Of a DNA stretch of 64,000 bases, positions 59,501 to 64,000 are shown in pieces. The notes beneath the pieces were generated by a model. That model ran no database searches and was not told where the DNA came from. It worked only from the letters and a program-made list of their open reading frames with translations. The first letter of the stretch is position 1. The number at the start of each line of letters is the position of its first letter. The DNA comes from Morinoia aosen (taxonomy: Eukaryota; Arthropoda; Malacostraca; Amphipoda; Talitridae). The position numbers and the translations under genes were made by a program. Location: the NCBI GenBank assembly GCA_030386875.1, contig CM059562.1, positions 72,538,201-72,602,200 on the forward strand. The letters are read 5' to 3'.

Positions 59501-61019
59501 CGTTTGCTCGAGGGTTCTAACCAACTCCACACGCACGGCAGATTTCCACCCTAGATTACGTAATTTGTTGCTGCATGTGATTGCAAAAAATATTTTCCTC
59601 GCAAAAGTTCTTCTGACCATTCGACCTCTTGATAGTTTTTAGGATTAATCTTAAACGTAGTAAAATTTGAAAAGGTGGCAATAAGCGAAGGAATTAAAAT
59701 GTGGACAAAAATGCTAGTATTCATTCATCACGGACGTAAATAAACATTCGTAATATAGCATGCAAATAAGTCTAGTGCCTCTTCAGATCGTCGTTCATTG
59801 AAAAAAGAATGCTCAATTCAACGAATAAGCATTTGAGAGTTTTAACCGTAATGGCGTGATTAAAAAGAAAAGACGAGTGAAAATATAAAGGATAAAATTG
59901 CGTTAGCTTCGAGCTCATGAGTGAAATGTTCTAAGTGCTCTAGCTGGACTCGCTCCAAAATTGTAATGGAATTCTTATTTGCTGGCAAAAACGTCACTGA
60001 GTTTTCACAGAAATGAAAAAAGTCTTTAACATCCTTCTCGCTTATCTCTTTCTCAAGTATGAGACAAGTATGTCAATACTTCCAGATGCATGAGTGGTAC
60101 TTTCGAGGAAGTAATGGCAGTGAGCTTTAATATTTCTCTGAAGCTTTAGTATTTATCCTAAAAACATTAACGTGTATTAACGCTTTCCTATTCTGCTGCC
60201 AAGTCGCTTTTTGTTTACTGAGCCAAATCAAATAGAAAGACGTTAAGACAAGAGCTTAAGCCTTCCAAGAATCTTCATTAATCAGGCAATTAGGTCGTGG
60301 TTTCCAGAGTTTTCTTTTGTGTCCGAAGTTGGGTAAAAACTTTCACCGTCTTCCGACCGAGATGCGCCCGAGACCATGACTGCTGGTTGGGCTTTCGAGC
60401 TCTGCTGTTAAAAGAATAAAGCCCCACTAAAGAGGATTCGAAACTCTCCACGTAAATGTGTATGTACCACAGACACTTTTCCATGCCCAAATAGAGAAAA
60501 TCTTAAGCGAAGTTCTGGCATTTCCACCATTGAGGAGGTGTGGCAATGTAGGATTATCCCTTGGATGTTGGAAACAAGTGTATCATGAAGACAGTTTTCA
60601 ATTGACTGCAGTTGCGTTGATGCGTAGATCACGAATGAAAACTTTTTCCAGTCGTGCTTTGTTTTTCTACTAGGTTTGTTGTAGTTTCCCACAAAATTTT
60701 GCATTTACTTGAACCTGGTTATAGGATTTCATTTTTGTTTCTACCACTTGATGAAGAAAATATGTTCAGATTTGTGCGTTAGTCAAACAGAATACTCAAG
60801 CAGCTGAAAAACTCATGAGATACTCGGTTTTATGGCTTCTTCGCTATTAACATGAAACATGCTGACCCCATATAGCGCTAGAAAATCCAGGAAACAGAAT
60901 TTCTGTTATTGAAATTTAATGCGTTTATTGCCAATGCTTCTCCCGTGTTGCTGATGTTAACCCTAAACCTTCTCAGTTTGTAACTCAGGAAAGTCCTTTT
61001 CTTTACTGAGAGAGCTTTT
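56518..61019. other. Non-coding downstream of dpr, nothing recognised
   Basis: About 4.5 kb downstream of the dpr stop codon. The 3' UTR must begin here, but I cannot place a poly(A) site with confidence. No further gene, RNA or mobile element is supported. Confidence 0.5.
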
Positions 61020-61203
61020 GAAACTTTAAAACGAAGAAAACAGTTATTTTTGAAATCATATCAATTAGAACTTCGCAATGAGCTGGTCTCCAAAACGTTT
61101 TACAGAATGAATAGATTTTTCTAGATAGTTTATTATAAAACTTTGTGAAGTTCTAATAAATATAATTTCAGTAATAACTGTTTTTTTCGTTTTCAAGCTT
61201 CTA
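61020..61203. repeat. Fold-back palindrome, about 60-bp arms
   Basis: 61020-61079 pairs with the inverse of 61143-61203 at roughly 80% identity by eye. Matching blocks are AAACAGTTATT, AAAACGAA and ATTAGAACTTC. The spacer is about 63 bases. It resembles a small MITE or fold-back element. No target-site duplication was identified. Confidence 0.7.
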
Positions 61204-63139
61204 AATTGTTTCTCATATTACCCTTATTACAATCCCTGTCATTAGACTCAAACTGGCATCCGGTTGCCACCAACATCAGAATATGGACCTAAGTGCTTCT
61301 AAGCAGTGAGCTTATTAAAAAACACATTAGGGCATAAATTCGACTAGAAATAAAACAAATGAACATTTACAGTTAGTGTCTTATTTATGCCACGAGGGGC
61401 CGTTAAAAGTCAACTTCACCTTCGAAGAATGTAAAACTAATGACCATTGCCATGTTGCAGAAAACGAAACCTGTGCAACAGCTTAATGTTCCGTAAAATT
61501 CAGACCCCTTAGATTACACGCGCAACCTAAATACATCATAAAACAAATCCAGGAAGCACATTTAGCAAGTCATGGAGCGTCCAAAATAAGATAAACGCGT
61601 TTAAAATCCTCGGGGAAAAACCGTACTGCTGCTCCCCGGAAAAATCTACGTATGGCTGGAGCGGTTAAACAAGATGAAAGAACTTTGCTCGGCGCCGTCG
61701 AATTTTCAAGTATGCTTCCGTAAAGAAAAACCATCTGATGCCCATCACTTTCGGAAGTAATCTTTGTTTGCTGTTGACAAGAAAGAGATAAAAATGATAT
61801 GGCCATCAAAGTTTGGTAAAGATGGCAGCCGTGTTTTTTCATTCATGAGCTTCGAACGCTGTTACCAGAAAGTTTGGACACCTTTGTTTGTTGACGGAAA
61901 TGTCGAGAACGGATCGAGAGACCTGGACGGTAACTGGCAGTGATGGCAAACTCACGAGCTAAAACGCTTTTGGCTTTGATAGCTTCACCATGTCGTATTA
62001 ATCTTACACTCTTACACAGGCGCCTTTAACGCGCGGGAAAATTGTGGTCGAAAAACTGTGCGCAAGTTAGATTTCTCGTCAGAGATCTTGACTACATGAG
62101 ACACATCTAATGGAGCAATTGATCCATTGAGACACGTCGGCACTTCGAACATTAATGAGGCACAAAGTTAATGAATTTTAGATGAAGATTCTTTCACAGT
62201 GTGAAATATCAAAAGATGTAAACAAAATTGTCACTAGGTATGAATAAAAGATCTTTGTGACAAATACATTTTTTTCACTCCACGTTCGATAATTCAGACA
62301 AATAAAGTGTTGTGTTACGTCTCCGGTCTCGGAAGAGCGAGCATCGATGTGGTATCATGACATAATGATGAACATTGCACCAGGCCTTCGAGATGCTACA
62401 GGATTGGCGACGTTCTAAGACATAAATACATTTATTGTTTGCAGGTGTTCCTAACACAGAATGTTTTGCTTGAGTATTGTTGTATTTCAGCACAAAAAAT
62501 AATGAAGATACGGAAATAAATATAAAGGCTGACATGAGACGGAAGAGCGATATTTATTTTTAACGAACGAAAACGATATTTGTCTTTCAGGAAAGCTATC
62601 CAAGGCTTTATTATATTTGTATCCTTGATGCGCTTATCTGTTAAAGACGAATTAGAGAAATATTCAACCCCATATTTTAGCTCCCTTCCCGGTCACCTTT
62701 TTTTGATGTACGTTTTATTCTAACGAATTTTGTTTTTTTTATGATACTTTTATTGCTAGTCTTGTTGACAGCCGAAAAGTACTCAGGATCGACGTTTAAA
62801 CCACATATAAGGTGTGTCTGTTTTTGATGCACTGCATTTTGGACCAGTTTACTGGGTGCTTTTTGGAAAAAACAAATTTGACGAAGCCAGATGAACTCTC
62901 AAGGGCTGAATCGTTTTTATTATTTAAATATTTTAAGGGAAGTCCTTGAAAGCGTCAATCCTCATTCGTTTGCACCTGATTTTCGAAGACTCAATAACCG
63001 CAGAAGACTTCCTAACTCTTTTAATTGCTATACAAAATTATAAAAAAAGAACCATTTACACTGTACTCAGTGCAAGTTAAATGAATCTAGCAAAATTTCA
63101 GAAAAAACATTAGTCAAAAATGCTTCGAGCAAAAAAAAT
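61204..63139. other. Non-coding, nothing recognised
   Basis: No supported gene. Open frames at 61570-61842 and 62275-62535 (minus) show no recognisable domain. Confidence 0.5.
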
Positions 63140-63640
63140 AAGAACGGGCAAAGGCACAAGCAGGTGATGCAAAGACACAGACCGAAGATGTAAAAGCAGA
63201 GGCAGGTGATGCAAACACACATGGGGAGACGCAAATGCCCAGCTACGTGGTGCAAATACACAGCCTCGTGATGCAAACACTCAGCCACGTGATGCGAACA
63301 CACGTGCAGGCCGGGGATCCAAAGGCACACACAGGGGATTGAAAGAGACATGCTGGGAATGCAAAGACAGATGCATGAAATACAATGTCATAAACAGAAC
63401 ATGTGAAGGTACATGCAGCTGATACAGAGACAGCCCAGTGATTCCAACACACATGCCAGGGATGGAAAAAACACACTCATGGAGTGCAATGACAGACAGA
63501 AGTTTTAAAGGCACATGATGCACAGACACAGTCAGAGGATGCAAAGACACACAGATGATGGAGAGTGAAATACAGGTGATGCAAAGACACGTGCAGGTGA
63601 TGCAAAGACACAGTTAAGTGATGCAGTTCGAGTGGCCAAA
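63140..63640. repeat. Degenerate short tandem repeat, GATGCAAAGACAC family
   Basis: GTGATGCAAAGACAC, GTGATGCAAACACAC and similar blocks recur every 15 to 30 bases with many changes. The block gives rise to several overlapping minus-strand open frames rich in His, Cys and Val; these are artefacts. Confidence 0.85.
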
Positions 63641-64000
63641 GCAAACGGTAGTTTGTCGCTCGGTTAAAGTGATCCAAGGCGCTAAATCGAACTCCAAGTT
63701 AAGGTAAAAAGCTTCCTGGTTTTTGTTCCAGGGAGAGAAAGAAGGCCTAATCTGTGTTATCTTAGAGCTAATCCCCTCTGGCTCAAACCTACGCGCTTGG
63801 AAAAGCCAACATCCAAGCACAGTCAGAGATTTGAGGAGATTCTTTTGAGTGATTTTGGAGCGAACGATCTGAAACTTATTGCGAGAGCACAACTTTTAAA
63901 TTCCGTGAGAGTTTTTACAAAATGCCTTAATTTCGCTTAACAATGCAAAATCATTTTTGATTTGGAAATCCCGGGAAAATTTACAGTGTTCATGAGTCGA
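63641..64000. other. Non-coding, nothing recognised
   Basis: Window edge. No coding or repeat signal supported. Confidence 0.5.

Overview
The window reads as eukaryotic nuclear DNA, most likely from an arthropod. It is AT-rich, has one split gene with canonical GT-AG introns, and has no operons, bacterial-type gene packing, rRNA or CRISPR arrays. The one confident host gene encodes a Dpr-family (defective proboscis extension response) two-Ig cell-surface protein, a family best known from arthropods. I cannot name the species.

Layout. 1-25 kb: no host gene that I can support. It holds minisatellites with units of 97 bp (704-1785), 55 bp (4826-5100), 134 bp (5493-5910), 40 bp (6649-7728), 32 bp (about 9334-14100, roughly 145 copies) and 31 bp (14981-15860), plus several short tandem duplications. 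25023-28107: a complete Penelope-like retroelement (PLE) with 13-bp target-site duplications, inverted terminal arms of about 489 bp that are about 98% identical, and a 35-bp tail. 29.87-30.59 kb: a dead mariner-like remnant. 31-41.8 kb: no supported gene. 41.8-56.5 kb: the dpr gene on the + strand. Six coding exons join in consistent phases (1,0,1,0,1) into a 587-residue protein: signal peptide, long linker, Ig1, Ig2, transmembrane segment and cytoplasmic tail. Its introns are packed with minisatellites that press against the Ig exons. 56.5-64 kb: no supported gene; a fold-back palindrome at 61.02-61.20 kb and a degenerate repeat near 63.1-63.6 kb.

The main discovery candidate is the PLE. 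In one frame it carries fingers, RT catalytic, CX2C and GIY-YIG endonuclease motifs across about 797 codons. That frame contains 39 in-frame TAA/TAG codons and no TGA until a terminal TGA at 27859, with a single 1-base slip in an A run. Several UAR codons sit where related proteins usually have Gln. The arms are too similar for post-insertion decay to explain the stops. The simplest reading is an element written in a UAR-sense code (ciliate-like; Gln preferred, Glu not excluded) sitting in a standard-code animal genome. The dpr gene 14 kb away ends in TAA. Horizontal transfer and assembly chimerism are the competing explanations. The target-site duplications favour a real insertion but do not identify the DNA it inserted into.
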